The notes beneath the pieces were generated by a model. That model saw only the letters and a program-made list of their open reading frames with translations. It was not told the DNA's origin and ran no database searches. Of a DNA stretch of 64,000 nucleotides, positions 35,587 to 46,999 are shown in pieces (position 1 is the first letter of the stretch; each line of letters begins with the position of its first letter). Source of the stretch: Pogonophryne albipinna (taxonomy: Eukaryota; Chordata; Actinopteri; Perciformes; Artedidraconidae); contig JAPTMU010000061.1 in NCBI GenBank assembly GCA_028583405.1, forward strand, positions 445,764 through 509,763, in the 5' to 3' direction. A program made the position numbers and the translations under genes.

Positions 35587-38500
35587 GTTGGTGACTCGAC
35601 GTCGAACAATGCTGAGGAAGAATCCAGAACGACCGGAATAGGTCGAGGGCAAACGCTTTCAAACATCTCAGACAATCAGCTGGGCCCTGACAAATAAGGT
35701 TCGCAGACGACTGTTTTGTAAATCAAAAGTCTGTAATTGGATACACTAAAAAGTTAGGATTGTCTGTGGACGTTACACGGTGTTTTTAAAGTTTAAATGG
35801 AATGTACAATGCATATTTTACTATGTTAGGAAAGTTATATACAAAACGAGAACGTTGATCGACAGGTAGACGGAAAGTCCTGCGTAGCGTAAATAGAGCG
35901 GTTTGGCGTGGATCTACAGGTAGTTTTATTCCTGAGTGACGTGGAGACGGTGCAGTTTGTAGGTTGCGAGGTTTCAGTCCTGCACTGCAAAACCTGGAAA
36001 CCCGATATTTAAGATCGGGTCGCCGTTTAAAACTGAGATGACAGACCAAGGCTGAAGAAAGCTAAATAAGCCAGAGGTCTGTTATATGTTAAAATCGAGG
36101 GAGAGAACGCGAACCTCACAAAGTGTGACGGAACCGGATCTTGTTTCCCTTGGATTGTAAACTTAATTTGAAAAGCTAACGTGTGATGAAGGTTACGTCA
36201 CATTATAGAAGCTGGACAAACTGTACGGGGAATAAATCTGTGTGATTTTTACCTAAAATACCTGTGGGAGCGGTTGGCTGCAGAGCTCGAAAAATGCACT
36301 CAGAAGGGTGAAGCTCATTTGTGGTCTGCTGCTGCCATCTAGTGGCTAAAAGGGGGTAACACCCCTTTGACATTTTTATACGGGGAGCACGTTAATAGTA
36401 ACAACGACAATAGCCCAGTATATTAATACAAGTGAACACGTCAGATGAAGAGATGCAAAGTCATAAGGGTAGAATACCATGGGTTTAAGAAAGCCCCCCT
36501 TTCTCCACATTTCTGCTCTAATTGCTGGACATTGCTCTGGAAAATGGATGCTGAGCGTTGAATTTAAAGCAAGGAGTGAAGGATCAACGAGTGATCTGAA
36601 GTTGGAGTGAATAACATTGAAAATTAATGGATCAATGTGTGATTTGAGGTGGTGGATATTGAAATAAATAAGATACTATAATTTGTTGTTTTTAGCATTG
36701 AGGGATACAGTTACGTCACATCGTGGTTTTTATGACTATTACATTAATTGTGAATTTCATGCTATTTGTCATTAACTGGGAATTGTACTTCATCATATTT
36801 CAGAGGAATTTAATTACATACAGAAACATAGAGGGGAAGTAAAAAGGGATTTACTGAGAGTTTGTGAAGAAAGAGTAGAAAGTAGACAGAAGGTTTTGTA
36901 AGTTTGTCAGTCAGAGAGAAGCTGTTAAATGTTGAAACACAGAGGTGATACTGAGTCTTCTCGAGTAATGGATTATGATCTATGCCATGCTTACATGGAC
37001 TCGTATGTTTTATTTCATATCTAACAGAAGTGACAGAAGAAAGAGATGGGAAAGTGGGAAAAGAAGGACAGGGGAAAGTGAGAAAAGAAAGAGGGAGACA
37101 GAGAGACAGAGACAGAAAGACAGAGAGAGAGACACAGTGAGAAACAAGGAAATATGATCAAATGATAGGATAGGAGGTGTTACATTTTTTATTGAAGCCA
37201 GACTACAAGTCGTATGGTTTAATTTTTATTGAACTCAGTCTAGTCAGTTACACAATCTTGTGTAACACAAATCAGTGTTCTTTTGTCACATTTTGAATTA
37301 CGTAAGATTTCATTTTGCTAAATCAATTTATCTATAAATGATGTAGTTGGAGTTTGGTGTTTGCTAACATTTTTAGGAACGAAATAGGCCTACGCTTGGG
37401 TCAAATTACATTGCTGTGATCTGAGTAGTGTGCTCTGCAACTTTACAATTGTTGCTAGATAGCAGTGGGATTTTTTGAATGCGGAGGGGTTCTTTCATAG
37501 TGTGTGGAATATGCGATGCTGGAAACATGTGGGTGTTGAGAAACTTAGTTTGGGTAAATATGTCACAATGGATGAAACGATTATTAGAGGGAGTTTATGT
37601 AATATCATTAGTAGACATTAATTGTGTTGTTTGGATGGCATTTAACTACTAAGACAGATAGTATGATTAGAAAGACACGGGGTGAAAAGGGGTGGATTTA
37701 TTTAACCTCAGTGTACTAGAATTTCTGTAGGTAATGCGTCCCGAGACCTGGACTCTCTCTCTCTGCATGTCAGACGGCTAAGACCCCGATCCGCTTGAGC
37801 AAACAAAGGCCTATCCCAACAGGAGACTCCTCCTTCTCAGTGAACCAGAGCTGAACCAACAACAACAATAAGAACTGCATCCAGAACTATCTCCACCTGT
37901 GGCATCCAGAACCAAACAGCTTGCTGACAGGCAGAGATCTATCAGTCCCTCAAACAGAGCAAAGTGTGGGACATGAGAGCAGAATCCGCCCTCCATAAAG
38001 CAGCAGAGAGACTGTGAAGGAGGAGATGAAGTGCAAAGCAGTGCAAGAACAGTGGCATGATGGGGGCTGCAGATGTAGCTGGGCAGATGGCTGCCTCAAA
38101 GAGTGACAGCTGATGGACAAAGGGGGAGGAGTCAGAATCAGGGGACTTGGCCGAGAATGTGAGGTGGCCAGGGATCAAGGCTTGAGATAAACCAGAGGAG
38201 AGGAGAAGGGGAATCAACGGGAATGAGTGAGTTTACACATAAACACACTTATAAGCGCACATTTAGAGAACTTGAATTTACTTGATAAATAAGTGAAGAT
38301 AAAAAGTTGTAATAACCATGAATTAACCAATTGGTAAATTGTAAATAGCAGTAAAGGGGAAACTATTAAAGTAAAATGAGAATCATCCTAAAACACACTG
38401 AGGGATAAAGAGGGTTACATATAGTATTCCATAACTATATTCTTCAATCTTTTCATCATGTTAACAAATCATCCTTCAAGAGATTTTTATTCACTTGTGA

Positions 38501-38639
38501 ATAAAGTAGTGATCTCATTTGTTACAATATTGATCACCGTTAAAGGGATAGTTTTAGGAACCACTCTAAGACAAATCTTTATTTGAATGGATAATGTTAA
38601 AGGGAGAGCTAGTGCCAAGCCAGATATAGTATTCCAATC

Positions 38640-38735
38640 TAAAGTATTGATTTCACCATTGTGCCATAGTTATTACCATAGGAGGGCTAAAGTATTGATT
38701 TCACCATTGTGCCATAGTTATTACCATAGGAGGGC
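38640..38735 (+). repeat. 48-bp tandem duplication inside the LTR element
   Basis: Two consecutive identical 48-bp units beginning TAAAGTATTGATTTCACC. Region 35587-40600 otherwise shows a purine-rich GAGA microsatellite (37085-37145) and no convincing coding sequence. Confidence 0.8.
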
Positions 38736-40628
38736 TTTAAGATGGAAATATGAAATGACTTCTGTTTTTAAATCCTTGATAAAGGAGGGAGTAATTGTTG
38801 CATGGTCGGACACCCGATGTTCCACACACTGCTAAAGAGTTTAACATTGTTTTTTAGGTGGACCAGAATTGAAGATGAGTTATGAAATGCATAGCAGAGC
38901 TACACAGATCCTAGTAATGGTTTGACACAAGATAATAGTGATGTACACAAGTTTCTGAAATAGATTTATTAGACATTTTAATACTAATTAGGTGTAAATG
39001 AATTGCAGGAGTAGTACTATAAGGAAGTGACATTTTTCGATAACACTTTTCAGGGAATGTGGGGAACAGCTGTTCCGATGAAAAGTTAGAGATATCTGGA
39101 AAATTATAGTTGTGGTCGTGAATTGATTGATGATGGCGCTCCATATATAACAGATTTTTGTAGACAAAGGATACTGGCTTATGCCGAAATATCAAAGTCT
39201 CTGCAGAGCACACACATGGCCAAAAGGACTGAGACCAACTGACCTCTGACCCTGACCGACAGTGTAACTTGGGAAGGCACTGTCAATGACTGACTCTGGG
39301 GTGAATCTGTCCAGACCAGGACTTTACAACCTGACAGACGGTTTGAGTGTGAATGAATGCCGGCATGTGATCAGGGTAACTGCATGGTTCTAAAACAATA
39401 ACTAACCAAGCATGTTTTTGGACTAACATATTATTACCCGTTTCTAGTCCACTTGATGATATTTTACTCCCACAGGAGGTGGCAGTTTGCAGAATGTGAA
39501 ACTCAAACTAAAACATGAAGATTATGTTTCTTTTAGGACTGAAGGATGGAGAGAAACACTTCATCTCACTGAAGTGTTTACTGTGGAAATGATGGATGTA
39601 CATTTGGGAAAATGTTTGGTATTTTCTTATAATCCATGGTTACACATGAGGTTCATGTGTAAAAAGGGGGAGTGTAAAATTCACAATGTACATTTTTCAT
39701 TTAGGGACTGAAAGGAACCTGCTTCCCCAACTCAATTGTTCAATCTGACCATTGATTGACAGTTTTAGAATGGACCTGCTCCATATCTGGGGATAAGATA
39801 CTGTTTGATGAATGTTGACATGTCTCTAATATTGATTGAGTTATAACAGGTAACACAGATGCAGAATCAGTGGCCAAGGGGCTGCTGTAAGTTGACCGGT
39901 GAGTAATGTTTCAACAGGTATTAAAGTAACTGAGGTTTGAAATGTAGAAAGAACATATTACAGTTAAAGCTAAAACATAGTAATGTAATGAGACATAATT
40001 TAATTTAGACAGCATCATGTAACTAGCCTGGTAAAGAAGTAAAAGCCAAAGACTTTATTGTTTAGGTCATTATGGGGTTATACATTTCATCTAAATTCAT
40101 AATAGAAAGACATTTGATGACAGTTTGTTGGAATTCTGTATTCATTTTTCAGCTTGATAATATCTCAGCACTGACAGGTAGAAGCAGTATCACCAGGAGA
40201 TCATTCACTTTGTCAGTATCATGGTTTTGGTTGTGTTTGAATCCATAACATTAGTGTGTTTCTTTACCAGAAACATTAGCAGTTCATATTATATTTAGAT
40301 TTTAAATAGGATCTCAGGGATTTCATTTAAAAATAAACACAGATGCTTGTCAGAAATGCAGAGCTATTGAAATATGTTATTTAGTTCACCTAGAGAGGTG
40401 GGGGTTTTACTTTTAGTATTTTGATCCAAGTATTGAGATTCTGAAGCTGCACTGGCAGATAGGAGGGCCCCGGAGCCCGGAGCGTAGGCTTGAGGGATTT
40501 GTATCAGATTTCTCCACACAGGTTGGTGATGCAAAAGGGGGACCCAGGAGGCCGACACAGCGGAGTTCGTCTGGCTGAAGGTCATCAGGACAAAGTGGCT
40601 CAACCCCAGGCTCTCCGGCCCCGACCGA

Positions 40629-41027
40629 GTGACCCAGCGGATCTCTCATGCCGTCCGCGTGGGAGGAAAGGGGAACAGCGCGTACCACGGGAGCCAGTGT
40701 GCGGCGGGGAAACCACCTGCTAGGACCGGGGACGACATCAGGACGGACGTGGCCCTCGCAGAGGAGGTCGACTCGGAAGCAGCCATCAGTGAACTGGACG
40801 ACAACGACCTCGAGGACATCCTTACAGCAGACGACTCGGAAGCAGCCATCAGTGGACTGGACGACAACGACCTCGAGGACATCCTTACAGCAGACGACTC
40901 GGAAGCAGCCATCAGTGAACTGGACGACAACGACCTCGAGGACATCCTTACAGCAGACGACTCGGAAGCAGCCATCAGTGAACTGGACGACAACGACCTC
41001 GAGGACATCCTTACAGCAGACGACTAG
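40629..41027 (+). CDS. Acidic 21-residue repeat ORF in LTR element
   Basis: An open frame ending at TAG 41025-41027. Its C-terminal two-thirds consist of four tandem copies of a 63-bp unit (from 40770, period exactly 63), each encoding a strongly acidic 21-mer (SEAAISELDDNDLEDILTAD). A fifth unit starts but is ended by the TAG. Only the third base pattern and one Glu/Gly position vary. Acid plus regularly spaced Leu/Ile/Phe-type residues resembles acidic activation domains in composition, but this is only a resemblance. No ATG start is evident, so it may be part of a spliced product or a chance frame. It lies just before the 3' LTR, where some retroelements have accessory genes. Confidence 0.4.
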   Translation: MTQRISHAVRVGGKGNSAYHGSQCAAGKPPARTGDDIRTDVALAEEVDSEAAISELDDNDLEDILTADDSEAAISGLDDNDLEDILTADDSEAAISELDDNDLEDILTADDSEAAISELDDNDLEDILTADD

Positions 41028-41336
41028 GAAGCGGCTGTCAGCGGGCTGGGGGACTTGTCGAGGCAGCAGAGGAGTCTACTTCTCTCTGATCAGTTCCACC
41101 AGTGAAGGGAAAGCCGCATCTTCCCCTCCCTATCAGAGGGGGGGGGAAGGAGATGGTTCCTACACTGCCATGGAGAGTGGTGTTCTGTTCTCAAAGATTT
41201 CAAGTACTTTGGGTCTCAGTTTCTGATAGATTTATACAATATTGGGGGACAGACACAGTGGAAAGGAATGACAGTAGTTAAGTTTCAAAGTGCCTTGTGT
41301 AAGTTGGTCTCTTTAGAGAGAGACCAAAAGGGGGAT

Positions 41337-42176
41337 TATTGAAGTGAAATATTTGTATGTATTCATGTTAGCAAACTATGAATAAGCTTAAATGGGAAAT
41401 AATCTGTGTAAAACCGTGAGCTGGATTCAGGGCCTGCTGACATGTGTTTTGGAGAACAAAGGGTGCTTGGAGTTAACAGGTTTTATTTCCCTGTGGGGGA
41501 GGTATAGAGAGTTGGATGAGAGTTCCTTCTGCTTAAGATCTCCAGTATGTCATGTTTCAGGGAAGTCAACATATCTTGAATAGTATATGTGTGTGTTTAA
41601 TTACTTTGTATTCATAATAAGCAGTCTGTGTAAACAGAAGCTGAAAATAGGAGAGTATTAATATGTATTATCTTTGTGAACAAAGGGATATTATGTGGAC
41701 AGAGCTCAGGCCTCTGGAATGTGCAGGAAAGTGAGATAACGGACGCCAGATACATTTTATTACCATCTCAGAGACACTTGTTTATTATCCTGGCTGGCTC
41801 GCGCTGATTCGCTAAGAAAAGTCATCTTTTACATCTTCCAATGAGATAGACTGACTCGGCTCCTCCGGTGATTTGTGGGTATAAAAGTGGGGTTTGAATT
41901 TAGTTCATTCTCTTTCTTCTCTGGCTGGCTGGCTGCCTGGCTGGCTCTTTGGCCGGCTGGCTGGCTGAAATGCATCAGGTAATGTAGGGATCCCATAGAT
42001 AGCTGTATTGAATTTGTACTGTATTGATTGTATTGCATTGTCATATTACCATTAAAGTGGATTATTGTTTAACGATTACTTGGTAGCTCTGGATTCCTTC
42101 CTGTGTTTTTAACCAGCTTGATAAGGACGCGCGGAGATAAGAAAAGCGGACAAGATATCCCTTTTAATCTCTAACA
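41337..42176 (+). repeat. 3' LTR
   Basis: Near-identical to the 5' LTR and preceded by the purine tract at 41323-41334. It ends 112 bp before the CCAAT box of the interrupted H2A gene. Confidence 0.85.
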
Positions 42177-42287
42177 CAATACATTTACTAGAATAGCTCC
42201 AGGTTTAGTGTCTTTATTTTTAGTAGCAACTGGAAGAAGACGTGAGCTTCCTTCTGATTGGACGATCTTCAATACGCTCGCTGATGG

Positions 42288-42317
42288 CCAATCAGAGAGC
42301 AGCGGGTGGCTATAAAG
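42288..42317 (+). promoter_or_regulatory. H2A promoter upstream of the interrupted H2A
   Basis: CCAAT at 42288-42292 and TATAAAG at 42311-42317, 55 bp before the ATG at 42372. The promoter is intact and would now drive transcription into the LINE. Confidence 0.8.
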
Positions 42318-42398
42318 AGCCGCTGTTGTGAGCAGACTGTCACACTTCTTTGTAAACCCGAGAAATCAATTATGTCTGGAAGAGGGAAGACCGGAGGA

Positions 42399-42454
42399 AT
42401 TTGATACGAGTCGACATAGAGAGACCCGGAAATGAGAGGAAGAGGGAAAGGAGG
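42399..42454 (+). other. H4 leader-plus-start copy 1 inside the LINE
   Basis: Aligns with H4 22739-22795: ACGAG-CGACATA…ACC-G-AAATGAG-GGAAGAGG-AAAGGAGG, with the ACGAG-to-ATG distance exactly 26 bp in both. The ATG at 42432 opens MRGRGKGG, an altered H4 start, and meets TAA after 16 codons. Homology stops right after GGAGG. Confidence 0.8.
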
Positions 42455-42530
42455 CATTTTCTTCTTAAATGTCGAAGAATAATCTGATAGAAAATGTAAA
42501 CATTATTCCAACTATAGTTGACCGTTTGAT

Positions 42531-42593
42531 GATTCGTTCTGAATTACCTGTTCCAACAGTCTCGAAAATGATTGGAAGAGGAAAGGAAGGAGG
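42531..42593 (+). other. H4 leader-plus-start copy 2 inside the LINE
   Basis: ATTCGTTCTGAA is identical to the H4 leader (61397-61408); then CAACA and AAAATGA-TGGAAGAGGAAA follow in the same order. The spacing from ATTCG to ATG is 36 bp against 37 bp in H4. The ATG at 42568 opens MIGRGKEGG and stops at TGA after 12 codons. Homology begins about where H4 transcription should start and ends at GGAGG. Confidence 0.8.
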
Positions 42594-42630
42594 TGAAAAA
42601 GGGTGAAAAAAAAAATATATATATAAGAAA

Positions 42631-44313
42631 ATGTCTCTTCCTGGAAGCGTGCCATCTTTTGCTTCAAAATTTGGACAGTTTTGGGTTCGCCTGAACTTCA
42701 CAGGCTCAGGAGAACCCCCAAGTCGTGAATATGTTGGAGAATCACTATTATTTGATACCTGCTGGATCAATACAAATGATGTGTATTCCTTCATTGCATT
42801 GCCAAACAGAAAGGAGTTTGAACTTTGCTTTTTGCAAGAAGCTCCTCTGAGATGTTTCCTTGATGTTCTCGCAACTAAAACCTCAGATCCCAAGTGGAAA
42901 GACTGGACTTTCGAATCTTCCATTCAAATAGATATCTCAAACATCATTGTTAAATTCTGGACTGGCTGTATTCCAGACCATGATGTTGAGACCTATTTGA
43001 AGAGATATGGAGATATAATCAGCAAATACAAACCAATAGATACATTTGGGGTATGCAGTGAGAAAATACAAAATGAAGATGAACAGAAACAGTGATGGTG
43101 AGATCCATAATCTCCCAAATTCGATATCTCTCGGCCCCTATAATGGGAGAATCATTTATCCAGGGCAATCCGTCACCTGTTTCATCTGCAACTCAGCTGA
43201 GCATCAGGTCAGAAAATGCACCACAGTGAAATGTTGGAGATGCAATGAACTGGGCCACAAGGCTAAAGATTGCAATTCAGACAGTCTCTGCAACCTGTGT
43301 GGAAAGATTGGGCACACCTTCTTCAACTGCCCATCTTCTTATGTAAACAAGGCAAAAACCCAGCAGCAGCCTGGTCCTCCTTCAGTCACCCAGCAGCAGC
43401 AGCCCCGTCCTGCAGCCCAGCAGAAATCTGGTCCTGTACTCCCTCCAGCCACCCAGCTGCAGCCTGGTCCTCCTTCAGTCACCCAGCAGCAGCCCCGTCT
43501 TTCAGCCCAGCAGCAGCCTGGTCCTCGTCCTTCAGCCCAGCAGCAGCCTGGTCCTGATCCTTCAGCCCAGCAGCAGCCTGGTCCTGATCCTTCAGCCCAG
43601 CAGCGGCCTGGTCCTAGTTCTTCAGCCCAGCAGCAGCCTGATCGTCGTCCTGATCCTCACCCAGCAGCCCAGCAGCAGCCTGATCGTCGTCCTGGTCCTC
43701 ACCCAGCAGCCCAGCAGCAGCCTGATTGTCGTCCTGGTCCTCACCCAGCAGCCCAGCAGCAGCCTGGTCCTGATCCTTCAGCCCAGCAGCGGCCTGGTCC
43801 TCGTCCTTCAGCCCAGCAACAGCCTGGTCCTGGTCCACACCCAGCAGCCCAGCAGCAGCCTAATCGTCGTCCTGGTCCTCACCTAGCAGCCCAGCAGCCC
43901 AGCCTGGTCGTCGTCCTGCCAGCAAGGATCTCCCTCTCCCTGAAGATCAACAGCCTTCAACTCCTGAAGACGATTCTCCATCCCAGTCAGGTGAGGGTAG
44001 ATTAACTATTGATAGTGATGTAGAGAGCGAGTACAGCTCTGAGAATGAGATTGAAGATGATAAATATTATGAGAGTGTGAGCGAAAGCCCAGGATCTGAC
44101 TCCAGCCCTGACAGCCTTACAGCTGGTCAGCGAGTCAGCATGCCCCTCTACTCGCCCCCTGAGAGCAACTCGGGGTCTTTTTCACCAACTCCGGAATTTC
44201 CAGACCCCCCGAGTGAGACTCAGGGGGAAGCCCCGTCTGAGGTCTCAAAGAAGAGACCTGCAAGTAGAAACTTGAACCAAAATGAAAAACGGGCAAATGT
44301 AGATACACCATAG
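42631..44313 (+). pseudogene. LINE ORF1 (gag-like, three CCHC knuckles), frameshifted
   Basis: Starts MSLPGSVPSFASKFGQFWVR at 42631 with an N-terminal domain of about 145 residues. After a frame change near 43046-43095 come SLGPYNGRIIYPGQS and three consecutive CX2CX4HX4C knuckles (CFICNSAEHQVRKC, CWRCNELGHKAKDC, CNLCGKIGHTFFNC; about 43178-43330). A Gln/Pro-rich region of roughly 30-bp repeats follows (43360-43900, AQQQPGPDPS-like). A second frame change leads to an acidic C-terminal tail (DSDVESEYSSENEIEDD…) ending at 44313. ORF1 of this type binds the element RNA. The two frameshifts make this copy inactive. Confidence 0.85.
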
Positions 44314-44334
44314 TGATTTATTTTATAAACCAAT

Positions 44335-46544
44335 ATGAGCTTCTGAAATGTCGCTACCTGGAATGTACGTGGTGTTCAGTCTAAAGACTTTCGAGAGAGG
44401 AAAATTAAATATTTATTAGACACTAATTATGACTTCCTCTTTACGCAGGAACTTAGACTAAATACCACCAGTGATGTTGATGATGTGTGTAAACGGTGGC
44501 ATAAAGGCAAAAGTATTATATCCATCGGAGAGAGTAGAGCTGACGGAGTTGGCATTTTCTTCAAAGAAAAAGACATCACTATTAGAAGAAGGGACATAAT
44601 CCCAGGAAGGCTGCTTATGGTGGATTGTTTTTATAAAAATGAAAAATATCGACTTATTAATATTTATACTGCCCCTGAGGCAAAAAATAAGTTACAATTA
44701 TTCAGAAAACTTAGAGAGCTATTAACAGTGGGTTATAAGATTATATTAGGTGGTGATTTGAACACAGTAACAGAAGACATAGATAAGTGTAGTACAGCTG
44801 TTTTTAAACTGAGGGCGGAAGGAAAGCTGCTGAAAGAAATCTGCAGCGATGCAGGCCTGATCGATGTCTGTCGCTCTCTGAATCCCGCTGGAATGGATTT
44901 CACGAGATATGACAAAACAACTAAAACCCGTATAGACAGGATTTATGTATCGAAACACTTCTCTGTAACCAACTACAAAACAATCTTTAATAACTTTTCG
45001 GATCATCTTTTGGTCCAAACGTCATTATCCTCCGGAGCCCCTTCCACTAGAGGCTTCTGGAAACTGAACACACAGTGCCTAAAAAATACTTGTGTCTCAA
45101 CAGAACTAAAACTGGAAATACAAAAAATAATACAATTGAGATGTTTAACAAACTCTGACATCAAATTATGGGAAACATTAAAAATGAGGTTAAAACGTTT
45201 TTTTAAATTTAAATGTAGAGAATTAAATAAAGCAAAAAATATTAAATATGAATCAAACAATATATTCATTTAAAGCAGATTAAAGTTAAAACTAAAACGG
45301 TAGAAGAAAATATATCTAAATTAAAAACTGAAATTGATCAATTAAACCGGGAATCATTATATAATATTCATTCAACATCTGAAATAGATCAGAGAGGCAA
45401 CTTGGCTCAAGCCATTAAAACCAACCAAAAGCTAATTCAAAGTAAATTCATCAAATGTATAACATATCAAGAAGGTTGTATTGTGTATAATGAAAAACAG
45501 AAACGAGAAGTGATAAGAGATTTATGTTCTGAAGCATATAAAGAAATAGACATTGAAACGGACTGTGTTAAAACTCTGTTGGGAACAATCCCTCCGTACA
45601 ACATCCAAGAATTTGACTTCCTTCTCGGTGAGATTAGAAAAGATGAAGTGATCCAGGCGGTGAAAGAGCTGAATGTCGGTAAGAGCCCCGGTCCTGATGG
45701 CCTGCCCACTGAGTTTTATCAACTGTTATCTGATGATGTTTTAAACGTACTGACCTCTATGTTTAATGAAGGTCTCAGCAGTGGTTGTATGGGGGACTCA
45801 TTTTATGAAGGTGTCTTGACTCTACTATATAAAAAAAACGATGAAACTGATATAGATAATTACAGACATTTAACTATAATGAATACTGATTATAAGATAC
45901 TAGCAAAAATAATAATGAATAGATTAACAGATATATTAGATAAAATAATAGATAAGGAGCAAACATGTGCTATAAAAGGTCGCCTTATGTGGGACAACTT
46001 ATCCATTTTAAGAGAAATCATATATAAGCCGAAAGAAGAAAAAGATTTTTTTATTATTGGACTTGATCAAAAAAAAGCCTTCGACTATTTATCCAGAGAA
46101 TACTTATGGTCGGTGATGAAGGCCTACGGATTTCCTGAAGCCTTCATAAACATGATTGAGTGTCTGTATTTTAAATCTTGTGTCTGTGTAAATGTAAACG
46201 GTGTGTTAACAAATGCATTCAATGTTGAGAGAGGGGTTAAGCAGGGGTGCCCTCTGAGCGCAGCTCTGTACGTGCTAGCCATAAGTCCATTCATTAAAAT
46301 AATAAACAATGACAGGTTCATATCAGGAACACCAGTTGGCCATGCGCCCAAAATAACTGCCATCGCCTATGCAGACGATGCCACTGTTATAATAAAAAAC
46401 CAACAGGAAATGGATGTTCTAACAAACCACCTAAACCTATATGAATTGGCATCAGGAGCTAAATTAAACCACAGCAAAACTGAAGGTGTTTGGATCGGCA
46501 CCGACGATGCCAAATGTGACATTAACATTCAAGTGAAAAAATAA
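44335..46544 (+). pseudogene. LINE ORF2 (endonuclease and RT), broken
   Basis: Begins MSF-stop-NVATWNVRGVQSKDF at 44335; TGA at codon 4 is one lesion. Endonuclease motifs: TQELRL, GGDLNTV, RIDRIYVS and FSDHLLV. A stop at 45271-45273 and a frame change by 45402 separate it from the RT. RT motifs follow in order: GKSPGPDGLPTEFYQ, IIGLDQKKAFDYLSRE (motif A), GVKQGCPLSAALYVLAISPF (motif B), AYADDATVII (motif C, catalytic YADD) and GAKLNHSKTEG. The frame closes with VKK-stop just before 'KILG', where related copies continue into the thumb and a Cys/His C-terminal region. The RT motifs themselves are intact. Confidence 0.88.
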
Positions 46545-46946
<402 letters not shown>

Positions 46947-46980
46947 TGAACACCCTGATCCCGCTTCAACAAACAACAAA

Positions 46981-46996
46981 GGCTCTTTTAAGAGCC
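46981..46996 (+). terminator. Histone mRNA 3' stem-loop (interrupted H2A)
   Basis: Perfect GGCTCTTTTAAGAGCC, 31 bp after the H2A stop codon. It is preserved although the gene is broken. Confidence 0.95.
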
Positions 46997-46999
46997 ACA

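Larger units (their letters stand above)
34746..42176 (+). mobile_element. LTR retrotransposon, non-autonomous, 7.4 kb
   Basis: Two direct LTRs of about 840 bp (34746-35586 and 41337-42176) flank 5.75 kb. I noticed only three differences between the LTRs: an A-indel, a G/T and an A/G. Flanking CAAT at 34742-34745 and 42177-42180 gives a 4-bp target duplication if the LTR starts TATTGAAG; a TG start would shift this by 3 bp. A primer-binding-like site (TGGTGACTCGACGTCG) follows the 5' LTR and a purine tract (AAAAGGGGG) precedes the 3' LTR. No protease, RT, RNase H, integrase or envelope domain is visible in any frame. It was inserted about 195 bp upstream of an H2A gene. Confidence 0.85.

Noticed and set aside
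43614..43838. Acidic repeat ORF on the minus strand
   Set aside because: It is the shadow of the Gln/Pro-rich repeats in LINE ORF1.
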